From NCBI GenBank assembly GCA_900764105.1, contig CAAFMS010000007.1, positions 1 to 64,000 on the forward strand: a stretch of DNA of 64,000 bases, written 5' to 3'. Shown here one piece after another: positions 9,821 through 18,604 of the stretch; positions within the stretch are counted from its first letter, which is position 1, and each line of letters begins with the position of its first letter. Source of the stretch: Clostridia bacterium (lineage in GTDB: Bacteria > Bacillota > Clostridia > Christensenellales > Borkfalkiaceae). A program made the position numbers and the translations under genes. Below the pieces are notes generated by a model. It did no database searches and was not told the DNA's origin. It was given only the letters and a program-made list of their open reading frames with translations.

Positions 9821-11059
9821 ATGAAAAAAATTAAGTTGAAAGCAATTCTCATATCGGCGCTATGCCTGTTGTGTTTATTTGCCGCAACGGGGTGCGACGA
9901 GTCGTACGACCCTGTGAAAGACGGTTATAACGCAACGGTAATCTACGATTTTAACGGCGAAAGATTTGACGATTTACAGTCAAAAACGTACAGATATAAG
10001 CCGAATACTCCCATAATCGAGCCGTCAAAGGAACTCAATGCGGTTGTATTGCCGGCGCCGAGCAAAAAGGATTATCATATCTCGGGTTGGTACGTCGCCG
10101 AAACGGATACAAACGGCGAACCCGTAAAGGTTGACGGCAAGTATAATCTTTCCGAAAAACCCTGGGATTTCAAAACCGACCTCAGCGGCGCTGAAAATTC
10201 CATTATTTACCTTGTCGCTCGTTGGAGCAAGAACTACACGTTCACAGTTGACGTCGGCGAGGGCGCAAGAAAAGCGGGAGCGAAAGATATAGTCAATACA
10301 AACTATTCCGAGGAAAGCGGTTTATCCCGTCCCGGCGTAGATCCGAAGTGGAAAAATCATACTCTCTATTATTATTACTATTATCAGAAAGACGGCAAGC
10401 CCGTAACCGAAGGCGAGGGCGGAGAAAAAACGAGATTGTATGATTCGACGTGGAAAAACGTTGTGATAAGCGACGAAACGCCCGAAATTACGGTGTACGT
10501 CGAGTGGCTCGAGGGCGATTGGGTAATCGTTACGTCCGCTTCTCAACTTGATAAATATAGCGTAAGCAGCAGTAAAAGTTATATCCTTGACAACGATATA
10601 GATTTCCAAGGCGGAGATTTCTCGGGAATTCAGGGATTTAAAGGCATATTTGACGGCAACGGTTATACGATTAAGAATTTCGTTCATTCCGAAAACCCGT
10701 CGAGCGGAGAGTCGTTCGGTTTGTTTTCTTTCACGGGTTCGGGAGCGGTTAAAAATCTCACCTTTGAAAAATGCGAGATTAACTATGGATTCTCGATACT
10801 TCCGCGTAGCGGAAAATACTCAGTTGCGTTTTTGGCGGCAAACGGCGGCAACGCTTCGAAATTTACGAACATAAATTTTGTCGGCTGCAAACTAAACGTT
10901 AAAACTTCGTCGCAAGCAACTGCGGCAGAATTTGATTTCGGAAGCGGCGAAACCTTCGGCGTTTTCGGTAAAATAAATACAGGAACGAATATCGGTTACG
11001 GAGACAAGGGTTGCGACATAGCGGTTTTTGTCGACGGTGAAGAACAGATAAAAAGATAA
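9821..11059 (+). CDS. Lipoprotein with B-repeat and GLUG-like modules, 412 aa
   Basis: The signal peptide has lipobox 'AATGC' (Cys25). Residues about 35-140 contain two Listeria-Bacteroides (Flg_new/InlB B-like) repeats: 'ATVIYDFNGE', then 'YHISGWYVAETD', ending 'IIYLVARWSKN'. A further such unit follows to about residue 230. From about residue 233 the chain looks like the GLUG-type beta-helix modules of surface adhesins: a 'W.IVTSASQLDKYS' opening, 'YILDNDIDF', 'FKGIFDGNGYTIKNF' and 'FGLFSFTGSGAVKNLTF'. These modules occur in surface-bound proteins and some IgA peptidases; no protease motif is visible here. It lies 16 bases after the small membrane-protein gene and 12 bases before oppA, so it is very likely in the same transcript as the peptide transporter. 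Confidence 0.8.
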   Translation: MKKIKLKAILISALCLLCLFAATGCDESYDPVKDGYNATVIYDFNGERFDDLQSKTYRYKPNTPIIEPSKELNAVVLPAPSKKDYHISGWYVAETDTNGEPVKVDGKYNLSEKPWDFKTDLSGAENSIIYLVARWSKNYTFTVDVGEGARKAGAKDIVNTNYSEESGLSRPGVDPKWKNHTLYYYYYYQKDGKPVTEGEGGEKTRLYDSTWKNVVISDETPEITVYVEWLEGDWVIVTSASQLDKYSVSSSKSYILDNDIDFQGGDFSGIQGFKGIFDGNGYTIKNFVHSENPSSGESFGLFSFTGSGAVKNLTFEKCEINYGFSILPRSGKYSVAFLAANGGNASKFTNINFVGCKLNVKTSSQATAAEFDFGSGETFGVFGKINTGTNIGYGDKGCDIAVFVDGEEQIKR

Positions 11060-11071
11060 AAGGAGCAAATT

Positions 11072-13879
11072 ATGAAAAAAATCATTGCATTTTTACTTGC
11101 CGCTTCCATGCTTATGGCATGCGCGAGCGGATGCAAAAGAAAAAACCCGAACAGCGGCTCGGAATCGGAATCAACCCCGAGCGGAACTAATAAATACGTA
11201 CCGACCGCTGCAGAAGAAAATACGCCTCTTGTTTTCGGTATCGAAGGAGCGGACGGCGTTTTCAGTCCTTATTTCTCGACTGCGGCTTACGATAGCGAAA
11301 TCGTCGGAATGACGCAGATAGGAATGTTGACCTCCGAAGGCGGTACCTATAAGTACGGCAATAACTACGCGTGCGTTACGGAGGATCTCGATATTACCTA
11401 CATCGATTCCAATAACGCCGAGACGACGGATCCGAATAAAGCGGCGTACACCCGTTACGATTTTCTTATCAAAAACGGTATTAAGTTTTCCGACGGCAAA
11501 CCTTTGACGATAAAGGACGTTTTGTTCAACCTTTATCTTTTCCTCGATCCTGCTTATTCGGGCAGTTCGACTATTTATTCGACCGATATAGTAGGTCTTA
11601 AAAAGTACAGATTTCAATCCGATGACGATAAAGCCGACGTAAAAATAGACGATCAGGCTACGACGAGAGCGGGAACGCGTCTCAATCGGCTGTCTCAGTG
11701 GCTTACAAACCAGTTCCTTCTTAACGAGGTAAAAGGAAACAAGGCAGAATTTACCGACGCGCAAAGAAAGATGTATACCGAAGGTCTCGACACTTACGAA
11801 AAAGAAATAAAAAAAGATTTTAAGTTCTTCCTTCCTCTTTTCGAAGACGAAATAAATAAAGACTATGAAAGCGCGCAGAGTTCTTTGGAGGAGTCCATCA
11901 AGGAAACCGCTTACGAAGCAGGCGAATACTGGCAACTTTATCTCTATAACTGGGGCGTAATCAAGAGAAAACAAAATATCGATAAAGTCGATATAAAAAT
12001 TGACGCCGAAGGAAATCAGCCCGCTACCAAAGAAGACGAAGAAATAAAAGACGAAAACGGGGTTTACAAATACAGATATTACTTTGACTGGGAAGACGAT
12101 TACAAGTATATAAAAGACGATCTTGCAAAATATCTTGCCGACAACCCGACAAAGGATCCTGCGGAAGCAAAGAAAGAATTTGCGATTAACCTCGTTAAAA
12201 GCGCGAACTTCGGCGACGACGTTACGGCGGATAGTTTCGACGTTTCCAACGCTAAGCCGTATGAACTCGGCTTCGCTTATGAAAAACTTGCGACAATGGT
12301 AGCGTATAGCGGAAGCAGCGGCGAACTTATTAACGAAATGACCGTCAGTGAAAGAACGAAGATCGTCGAAGAAACTTCGGCGAACAAAGAAAAGGTAAGA
12401 AGCATAAGCGGAGTTACCTACAAAAAGACCACTTCTTTCCGTAACGAAACGGCAAAAACGCAATATGATTTAAATGAAGAGCATGATATGCTCTCGATAA
12501 CCATAAACAAAATCGACCCGAAAGCGATATGGAACTTCGCATTCACGGTTGCGCCTCTCCATTATTATTCTTATGAAGGCGCGGATAGCGAAAGCGAGTG
12601 GAACGTAAATAACAACTACGGCGTCAGATATAACGATGACGACTTTATAAAAGATGTTTTAAAAAGTCCCGATAAACTCGGCGTACCCGTAGGCGCGGGC
12701 GCGTATATGGCGAGCAAAGAAGGCGGACTTAACGGAGCGAAATATCCGAGTAAGACTGAATTTAGATCGAACAGCCGTATTTACTACGAGAGAAATCCCT
12801 ATTTTGACACGTTAGACGAAAATATTCCTGCCGATCCTATTCAGAACGCTAAAGTCAAGTACTTCCAGTACAAGATAGTCAATTCGTCGTTCCTTCTCGA
12901 TTCGCTTCAGAAGAACGAAATAGACGTCGGTACTCCTACCGCAAACTATAAAAACATTCAGAGGGTAAACGGCATATCTCACCTTGCTTCGACGCAGGTA
13001 GACACCAACGGTTACGGTTATGTGGGAATAAATGCTAAGGCAGTTCCCGACGTATGGATGCGCAGAGCGATAATCAAGGCGATGAATACCGCTATGACGG
13101 TTGATTATTTCACTTCCAACCTTGCTTCGCAGATTTATCGTCCTATGTCAAAACAATCCTGGGCGTATCCCGACTTTAAGGATTCGGCATTTAATTTTAC
13201 AGATGACGACGGTTATTACGTTGATTACGCTTACGACGACAGCGCGCAGGATATTTTGCAGATGCTTCAGGATCACGGTTATACCGTTGCCGGAGGAAAA
13301 GTTACGGGAGCCCCCACTGGTTACGAACTCAAAACGATAACCTTTACGGTTGCGGGCGAAAGTACCGACCACCCCGCATTGCAGATGTTCACGAACGCGA
13401 AAGAAGTTCTTGCCAAAATCGGTATTAAGGTTGATGTAATGACCGATCAGTTCGCTCTTAAAAAACTTGCGAGCGGACAACTTGCCGTCTGGGCGGCTGC
13501 ATGGTCGTCTACGATTGACCCCGATATGTATCAGGTATACCACAAACTTTCTACTGCTGGAAGTACTTTGAACTGGGGTTATGACGAAATCAAGAAAGGC
13601 GGCAAATACTCTTATGAACTCGGACTTATCAACGAACTTTCCGACATTATCGATTCTGCTCGTGAGTCTACCGATAACAGTAAAAACGGAACGCGCGCCC
13701 AGCGTTATTGGGAAGCGCTCGACCTCGTTATGGAACTTGCGGTAGAACTCCCGACTTATCAGAGAAAGGACCTTACAGTTTACAACAAAGAGAAGTTGGA
13801 TTCCGCGACGCTTAATCAGAACCCGACGTCGTTCGACGGATTATTCTCGCGTTTGTGGGAAGTCGGTTACGTCAGATAA
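11072..13879 (+). CDS. oppA: Oligopeptide ABC transporter, substrate-binding lipoprotein OppA-like (935 aa, enlarged)
   Basis: A family 5 extracellular solute-binding protein. The signal peptide has two possible lipid cysteines, C17 (LMAC) and C21 (ASGC). Family hallmarks are the opening 'TPLVFGIEGADGVFSPYFS', the 'FLIKNGIKFSDGKPLTIKDV' element, 'YYERNPYF' and the late 'VDVMTDQFALKKLASGQLAV' segment. The usual length is about 540-600 aa. The extra mass lies mainly between residues about 185 and 460, a Lys/Glu/Asp-rich probably helical stretch with no family resemblance I can name. The neighbouring permeases and ATPases establish the role as peptide (or similar) capture at the outer membrane face. 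Start ATG 11072 is preceded by AAAGGAGC. Confidence 0.9.
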   Translation: MKKIIAFLLAASMLMACASGCKRKNPNSGSESESTPSGTNKYVPTAAEENTPLVFGIEGADGVFSPYFSTAAYDSEIVGMTQIGMLTSEGGTYKYGNNYACVTEDLDITYIDSNNAETTDPNKAAYTRYDFLIKNGIKFSDGKPLTIKDVLFNLYLFLDPAYSGSSTIYSTDIVGLKKYRFQSDDDKADVKIDDQATTRAGTRLNRLSQWLTNQFLLNEVKGNKAEFTDAQRKMYTEGLDTYEKEIKKDFKFFLPLFEDEINKDYESAQSSLEESIKETAYEAGEYWQLYLYNWGVIKRKQNIDKVDIKIDAEGNQPATKEDEEIKDENGVYKYRYYFDWEDDYKYIKDDLAKYLADNPTKDPAEAKKEFAINLVKSANFGDDVTADSFDVSNAKPYELGFAYEKLATMVAYSGSSGELINEMTVSERTKIVEETSANKEKVRSISGVTYKKTTSFRNETAKTQYDLNEEHDMLSITINKIDPKAIWNFAFTVAPLHYYSYEGADSESEWNVNNNYGVRYNDDDFIKDVLKSPDKLGVPVGAGAYMASKEGGLNGAKYPSKTEFRSNSRIYYERNPYFDTLDENIPADPIQNAKVKYFQYKIVNSSFLLDSLQKNEIDVGTPTANYKNIQRVNGISHLASTQVDTNGYGYVGINAKAVPDVWMRRAIIKAMNTAMTVDYFTSNLASQIYRPMSKQSWAYPDFKDSAFNFTDDDGYYVDYAYDDSAQDILQMLQDHGYTVAGGKVTGAPTGYELKTITFTVAGESTDHPALQMFTNAKEVLAKIGIKVDVMTDQFALKKLASGQLAVWAAAWSSTIDPDMYQVYHKLSTAGSTLNWGYDEIKKGGKYSYELGLINELSDIIDSARESTDNSKNGTRAQRYWEALDLVMELAVELPTYQRKDLTVYNKEKLDSATLNQNPTSFDGLFSRLWEVGYVR

Positions 13880-13915
13880 CATATAAAAATTTACGTCTAT
13901 TAAATTACGTCTGAA

Positions 13916-13942
13916 GCGGACAAAACGATTCGTTTTGTCCGC
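13916..13942 (+). other. Perfect hairpin between oppA and oppB
   Basis: A perfect 12-bp stem (GCGGACAAAACG / CGTTTTGTCCGC) closes a 3-nt loop. No T tract follows. In binding-protein-dependent transport operons such intercistronic stems often stabilise the upstream binding-protein message and reduce readthrough, giving excess binding protein. That role here is inference from position and structure. Two copies of TTACGTCT sit just upstream at about 13891 and 13905. Confidence 0.7.
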
Positions 13943-14004
13943 ATACGACGAAAAGACAAGCCGATATTTTAACGATGAAGAAGTATCGGTTCAACGGAGA
14001 AATA

Positions 14005-15000
14005 ATGTTTAAATACATCTTAAAGAGAATAGGTCTTGCTTTACTTATTCTGTTCGGCGTATCGATAATAATATATTCGCTTGTAAAACTGATGCCCGTA
14101 AACTACATAACGGACAAGTTTCAGGCGCAACTTTTAGACGGTACGATAAAGCAGGAAGAAGTCGACCGAATGCTTGAATTATACGGACTTAAAGACAATT
14201 CGTTCTTCGGTATCTGCAAGGGATACGTCATGTGGATCGGCAACGTGCTTCAAGGCGATCTCGGCAACTCGTTCAAATACGAGGACAAAGTCGCAACGGT
14301 TATATTCCAGAATATGGGTATATCTTTCGGTATCGCGTTCGTCGCTCTCATTTTCGAATTTCTCATCGCTATTCCTCTCGGAGTTAAGGCTGCCGTCAAT
14401 CAGAACGGCGTTATAGACTATACTTCGAGCGTTCTTGCGATGATCGGCACAGCGCTTCCCACGTTCTTTTTCGCGGCGATTTGTATTCAACTTTTTTCGG
14501 TACAACTCGGTTGGTTCCCCGTAAACGGTTTACAAGGCACGCTTCCGAACGACGCAAGCGCGTGGGTTAAATTCTGGGATAAAATGTGGCACCTTGTGTT
14601 GCCCGTGTTTATCATGGTTTTCCTTTCCGTCGGCTCGCTTATGAGATACACGAGAACGAACACTCTGGACGTTTTAAACGCCGATTATATTCGTACCGCG
14701 AGAGCGAAAGGGCTTCCCGAAAGCAAGGTTATATATAAACACGCTTTCAGAAATACGCTTATTCCGCTCGTAACTCTTTTGGCGGGAACTATCCCCGGAC
14801 TGTTCAGCGGCGCTATGATTACCGAGCAGATTTTCTCTATACCCGGTATCGGACTTAAAGCGTACGACGCGTTAAAAGCGGGCGATATTCCGTTTATAAT
14901 GGGATATAATATGTTTCTTGCAATTCTTACCGTACTCGGAACTCTTTTTGCCGACCTTATGTATGCGGTTGTAGACCCGAGAGTCAAACTCACGAAATAA
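14005..15000 (+). CDS. oppB: Oligopeptide ABC transporter permease OppB
   Basis: An integral membrane permease of the binding-protein-dependent (DppB/OppB) family, 331 aa from the chosen start. I prefer ATG 14005 ('MFKYILKRIGLALLILFGVS') because CGGAGA lies just ahead and the family begins this way; the in-frame ATG at 13975 lacks a ribosome site. About six membrane helices are visible. The cytoplasmic EAA loop is 'YIRTARAKGLPESKVIYKHA', and the C-terminus 'LTVLGTLFADLMYAVVDPRV' is typical. With OppC it forms the membrane channel for imported peptides. Confidence 0.92.
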   Translation: MFKYILKRIGLALLILFGVSIIIYSLVKLMPVNYITDKFQAQLLDGTIKQEEVDRMLELYGLKDNSFFGICKGYVMWIGNVLQGDLGNSFKYEDKVATVIFQNMGISFGIAFVALIFEFLIAIPLGVKAAVNQNGVIDYTSSVLAMIGTALPTFFFAAICIQLFSVQLGWFPVNGLQGTLPNDASAWVKFWDKMWHLVLPVFIMVFLSVGSLMRYTRTNTLDVLNADYIRTARAKGLPESKVIYKHAFRNTLIPLVTLLAGTIPGLFSGAMITEQIFSIPGIGLKAYDALKAGDIPFIMGYNMFLAILTVLGTLFADLMYAVVDPRVKLTK

Positions 15001-15014
15001 CGGAGGACTTACGA

Positions 15015-16160
15015 ATGTCAGAAGAAGAAAATATCTATAAAAATAAGTCCGACGAAGTTGCGGAGAACATAGTCGCGGCAGAAGGCGAAAGCGAAAGAAA
15101 AGACGCGCCTTTAAACGGCGAGGACGAGGCGTTTAAAAACGGAGAAAGTCTCGAAAACAGAGTAAAATTTCTGTCTCCTATGAGACTTGTATTAAAGAGA
15201 TTTTTCCGTTCGAAACTTTCGGTTGTGGGTTTGGTAACCTTAATCGTCCTTTTCGTATTTTCGTTTATGGGTCCGCTTTTAAGATTTATTCCGGGACTTC
15301 CCGTATACGAATCTCAGTATATAGACAGAACTCCGGGGCAATATAAAGTCATAAACACTCCATACGAGTACACGGACGCCGAGGGAAACAAGTACAAGGC
15401 TTACGAATATTCGAGAGAGAGAAACAGATTCTTAAACGCGGACAGTCAGCCGACATCGACGCATATTCTCGGCACGGACAACAACGGTTACGACGTTTTC
15501 TCGAGACTTATGTACGGCGGCAGAGTATCGCTAACTCTCGGCTTCGTAGTCGTAATTCTCGAAACGCTTCTCGGCGTTATTTTAGGCGGTCTCGCCGGTT
15601 ATTTCGGCAAATGGGTAGACCAACTTATAATGCGTATCGTAGACGTTTTCAACTGTATTCCCACGCTGCCGATAATGCTTATAATCAGTTATATGCTTGA
15701 CGCAAACGGCATTAAGGATATGGCTAAACTTTATATAATGATGGCGCTTTTAACCCTTATCGGTTGGGCGGGCGTTGCGAGAATGGTCAGAGGTCAGATA
15801 TTGTTTTTAAGAGAACAGGAGTATATGATCGCTACCGAATGTACGGGTCTGTCCGTAAGTAAAAGAATATTCAAACACTTACTCCCCAACGTTCTTCCGC
15901 AGTTAATCGTATCGATGACGTTAGGACTCGGAAGCATTATTCTTACGGAGGCGACCCTCGGATATTTGGGTTTAGGTCTTCCCGCGGAATACGCGACTTG
16001 GGGCAATATGATAAACGTACTTACGAAAGAAGTTTCTTATTGGGGATCTTATCCTTGTCAATGGGTTCCCGTCGGTATATGTATCGTTCTTGCCGTTCTG
16101 GCGTTTAACTTTGTCGGCGACGGACTCAGAGACGCGTTCGACCCGAAGATGAAGAGGTAA
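15015..16160 (+). CDS. oppC: Oligopeptide ABC transporter permease OppC (381 aa, extended)
   Basis: The second permease of the transporter, 14 bases after oppB with CGGAGGA ahead of the start. An acidic hydrophilic N-terminal tail (~residues 1-45) precedes the typical 'LVLKRFFRSKLSVVGLVTLI' first helix. A ~65-residue outside loop between helix 1 and 'DNNGYDVFSRLMYGGRVSLT' is longer than usual. The EAA loop reads 'ATECTGLSVSKRIFKHLLPN', and the end 'FVGDGLRDAFDPKMKR' is diagnostic. At 381 aa it exceeds the common ~300 aa; the extra length is in the tail and the first loop. Confidence 0.92.
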   Translation: MSEEENIYKNKSDEVAENIVAAEGESERKDAPLNGEDEAFKNGESLENRVKFLSPMRLVLKRFFRSKLSVVGLVTLIVLFVFSFMGPLLRFIPGLPVYESQYIDRTPGQYKVINTPYEYTDAEGNKYKAYEYSRERNRFLNADSQPTSTHILGTDNNGYDVFSRLMYGGRVSLTLGFVVVILETLLGVILGGLAGYFGKWVDQLIMRIVDVFNCIPTLPIMLIISYMLDANGIKDMAKLYIMMALLTLIGWAGVARMVRGQILFLREQEYMIATECTGLSVSKRIFKHLLPNVLPQLIVSMTLGLGSIILTEATLGYLGLGLPAEYATWGNMINVLTKEVSYWGSYPCQWVPVGICIVLAVLAFNFVGDGLRDAFDPKMKR

Positions 16161-16164
16161 TAAT

Positions 16165-17523
16165 ATGTCGGATAAAACAGATAAAAAAGAACTGAAAAAA
16201 CATTACCTCTCCGCGGAGGAATCGAGGCAAATCGCTAAGGAAAACAGAAACGCGATGCGTTATTTCGAAAAACGCAAAAAGCGTAAACACGTTCCCGAAA
16301 GCGAATATACGACAGAGATGAAAGACCCGAAGAATATCGTAGAATTCGAGAATCTTCACACTTATTTCTTTACGGATTCGGGCGTTTCCAAAGCCGTAAA
16401 CGGCGTTTCGTTCTCGATTCCCGAAAATTCCGTCGTAGGAATAGTCGGGGAGTCGGGTTGCGGAAAGTCCGTTACGAGCCTTTCGCTCATGCAACTTATA
16501 CAGGCTCCTCAGGGGCAGATCGTAAAGGGTGAAATTCGCTTCAAGTCGATGGAATACAAGAAAGACGAAAAGGGCAATCCTATTCCAGTTTACGAGACCA
16601 CGACTGACGAAAACGGCAACGAAGTCGTTAAAACCGTCGAAGCGAAAAACCGCAAAGGCGAAACGATATTCGATAAAGACGGTTACCCGAAACTCGTTCC
16701 CGTTCAGGCGAGAGACGAAGCGGGCGTACTTAAATACGAAACCGAAGAAAAGGTATTCGATATAGCGAAAATGCCGACAAGCGAGATGTCGAGAATCCGC
16801 GGCAGACAGATAGCGATGATCTTTCAGGAGCCGATGACCTCTCTTAATCCCGTATTTACGATAGGTAACCAACTCGACGAGGTAACGCTCCTTCATATAA
16901 AGGACGCAACGAAAGAGGAAGCGAAACGCAGAAGTCTCGAAATATTGAGTCTCGTCGGTATAGCGATGCCCGAGAGGGTTTATATGTCTTATCAGCACGA
17001 GATTTCGGGCGGTATGAGACAAAGGGTAATGATTGCTATGGCGCTTGCCTGCAATCCTCGTCTTATAATCGCCGACGAACCGACTACTGCGCTCGACGTT
17101 ACGATTCAGGCGCAGATACTCGACCTTTTAAGAGACGTAAGAAAGAAAATGCACGGCTCTATAATGCTCATAACTCACGACCTCGGAGTAATTGCCGAAA
17201 TGGCGGACTACGTTTACGTTATGTACGCGGGCAAAGTCGTCGAACAGGGTACCGCTCAGGAAATATTCAAAAATCCCTTGCATCCTTATACGATAGGTCT
17301 GCAAAAGAGCAAACCGGTAGTAGGAAAGGAAGTGGACGAACTTTATTCCATACCCGGAAAAGTTCCCAATCCCGTAAATATGCCCGATTATTGTTATTTC
17401 AGAGAGCGTTGTAACGCTTGTACAGCAAAATGCGCGGGGAAATATCCCGCATTCGTAAAAGTATCGCCGACGCACGGCGTTGCTTGCTACAAATACACCG
17501 ACAAGGCTGAATCAGATGAATAA
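16165..17523 (+). CDS. oppD: Oligopeptide ABC transporter ATPase OppD with a ~65-residue insertion
   Basis: ATP-binding subunit, 452 aa (common length ~330-350). Walker A GESGCGKS is at 95-102, Q-loop near Gln221, signature SGGMRQR from 281, Walker B LIIADEP at 300-306, and the switch His near 338. The C-terminal oligopeptide-transporter domain has its conserved cysteines (410, 416, 419, 423, 441). Two unusual parts: a basic hydrophilic N-terminal extension (~1-55), and an insertion at about residues 130-197, between Walker A and the Q-loop, made of 'DEKGNP', 'DENGNE', 'RKGETIFDKDGY'-like hairpins. The gene starts 4 bases after oppC and overlaps oppF. Confidence 0.92.
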   Translation: MSDKTDKKELKKHYLSAEESRQIAKENRNAMRYFEKRKKRKHVPESEYTTEMKDPKNIVEFENLHTYFFTDSGVSKAVNGVSFSIPENSVVGIVGESGCGKSVTSLSLMQLIQAPQGQIVKGEIRFKSMEYKKDEKGNPIPVYETTTDENGNEVVKTVEAKNRKGETIFDKDGYPKLVPVQARDEAGVLKYETEEKVFDIAKMPTSEMSRIRGRQIAMIFQEPMTSLNPVFTIGNQLDEVTLLHIKDATKEEAKRRSLEILSLVGIAMPERVYMSYQHEISGGMRQRVMIAMALACNPRLIIADEPTTALDVTIQAQILDLLRDVRKKMHGSIMLITHDLGVIAEMADYVYVMYAGKVVEQGTAQEIFKNPLHPYTIGLQKSKPVVGKEVDELYSIPGKVPNPVNMPDYCYFRERCNACTAKCAGKYPAFVKVSPTHGVACYKYTDKAESDE

Positions 17524-18586
17524 AAATATTGAAAAAGAATTTAACGACGTTTTAACGGGCGTTGTAACTCCCGAGGACGAGGCGAGCAGCGAACTCGCAA
17601 GGGAAATAGAAGAGGGCGATTATCTCTTAAAGGTTTTACACTTAAAGAAATATTTCCCGCTCGAAACGGATTTCTTCGGAAAGCCGCGTTCTTTTGTACG
17701 CGCGGTTGACGACGTTACTTTCGGAGTAAAGGCAGGTTGTACGGTCGGAATAGTCGGAGAATCCGGTTGCGGAAAAACGACTATGGGCAGAACCGTTCTC
17801 CGTCTTTATTCGGTGACGGGCGGCAGGGTTATTTTCAACGGTCAGGATATCGGAGCGATGAAAAACTCGGAACTGAGAAAGATTCGTCCTGAAATTCAGA
17901 TGATATTTCAGGATCCTTATTCCAGTCTTTCCCCGAGACTGAGAGTCGGCGAAATAATCGGCGAGGCAGTTGCGGAGCATAATATCGTACCGAAGGACGA
18001 ACTGAAAGATTACGTTCTCGACGTTATGAACAAATGCGGACTTCAACCGCAGTATTACGAAAGATATCCGCACGAATTTTCGGGCGGACAAAGGCAGAGA
18101 ATCTGTATAGCGAGAGCGCTTGCTCTTCGTCCCAAACTCGTTATTTGCGACGAGCCGGTTTCCGCCCTCGACGTATCGATACAGGCTCAGATAATCAATC
18201 TTTTAAAATCTCTTCAGAGAAACGATAACCTCGCGTACGTCTTTATTTCTCACGACTTATCGGTCGTCGAGCATATAAGCGACGAAGTAGGCGTTATGTA
18301 TCTCGGAAGTATGGTGGAATACGGCAACAAAAAGGATATATTCAAAAATCCTATGCATCCTTATACTAAGGCGTTGTTTTCCGCCGTTCCCGTTCCCGAC
18401 CCCGACGTCAAGAACGAGAGAATTATATTAAAAGGCGATATTCCGTCGCCTGCAAATCCGCCCTCGGGCTGTAAATTCCACACTCGTTGCAGCGAGTGTA
18501 TGGAAATATGCAAAACGGTGGCTCCCATATTCAAAGATTACGGCAACGGTCACAGGGTCGCTTGCCACTTATACGATCAGGAATAA
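17516..18586 (+). CDS. oppF: Oligopeptide ABC transporter ATPase OppF
   Basis: The second ATPase subunit, 356 aa from ATG 17516, which overlaps the end of oppD by 8 bases; upstream in-frame codons give no better start. Walker A GESGCGKT is at 81-88, the signature is FSGGQRQR, Walker B VICDEPVSALDV, and the H-loop 'FISHDLSVV'. The C-terminal cysteine-rich tail ('GCKFHTRCSECMEICK') is that of OppF/DppF proteins. OppD and OppF form the heterodimer that powers peptide import. There is no insertion here, in contrast to OppD. Confidence 0.93.
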   Translation: MNKNIEKEFNDVLTGVVTPEDEASSELAREIEEGDYLLKVLHLKKYFPLETDFFGKPRSFVRAVDDVTFGVKAGCTVGIVGESGCGKTTMGRTVLRLYSVTGGRVIFNGQDIGAMKNSELRKIRPEIQMIFQDPYSSLSPRLRVGEIIGEAVAEHNIVPKDELKDYVLDVMNKCGLQPQYYERYPHEFSGGQRQRICIARALALRPKLVICDEPVSALDVSIQAQIINLLKSLQRNDNLAYVFISHDLSVVEHISDEVGVMYLGSMVEYGNKKDIFKNPMHPYTKALFSAVPVPDPDVKNERIILKGDIPSPANPPSGCKFHTRCSECMEICKTVAPIFKDYGNGHRVACHLYDQE

Positions 18587-18604
18587 CTTTTTTGGAAAAT
18601 TGAA

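Noticed and set aside
11171..12463. A 430-residue open frame on the minus strand within oppA.
   Set aside because: It is rich in Arg, Val and Phe and lacks a ribosome site; the plus-strand frame is a clear family-5 binding protein. It is a codon-bias shadow.
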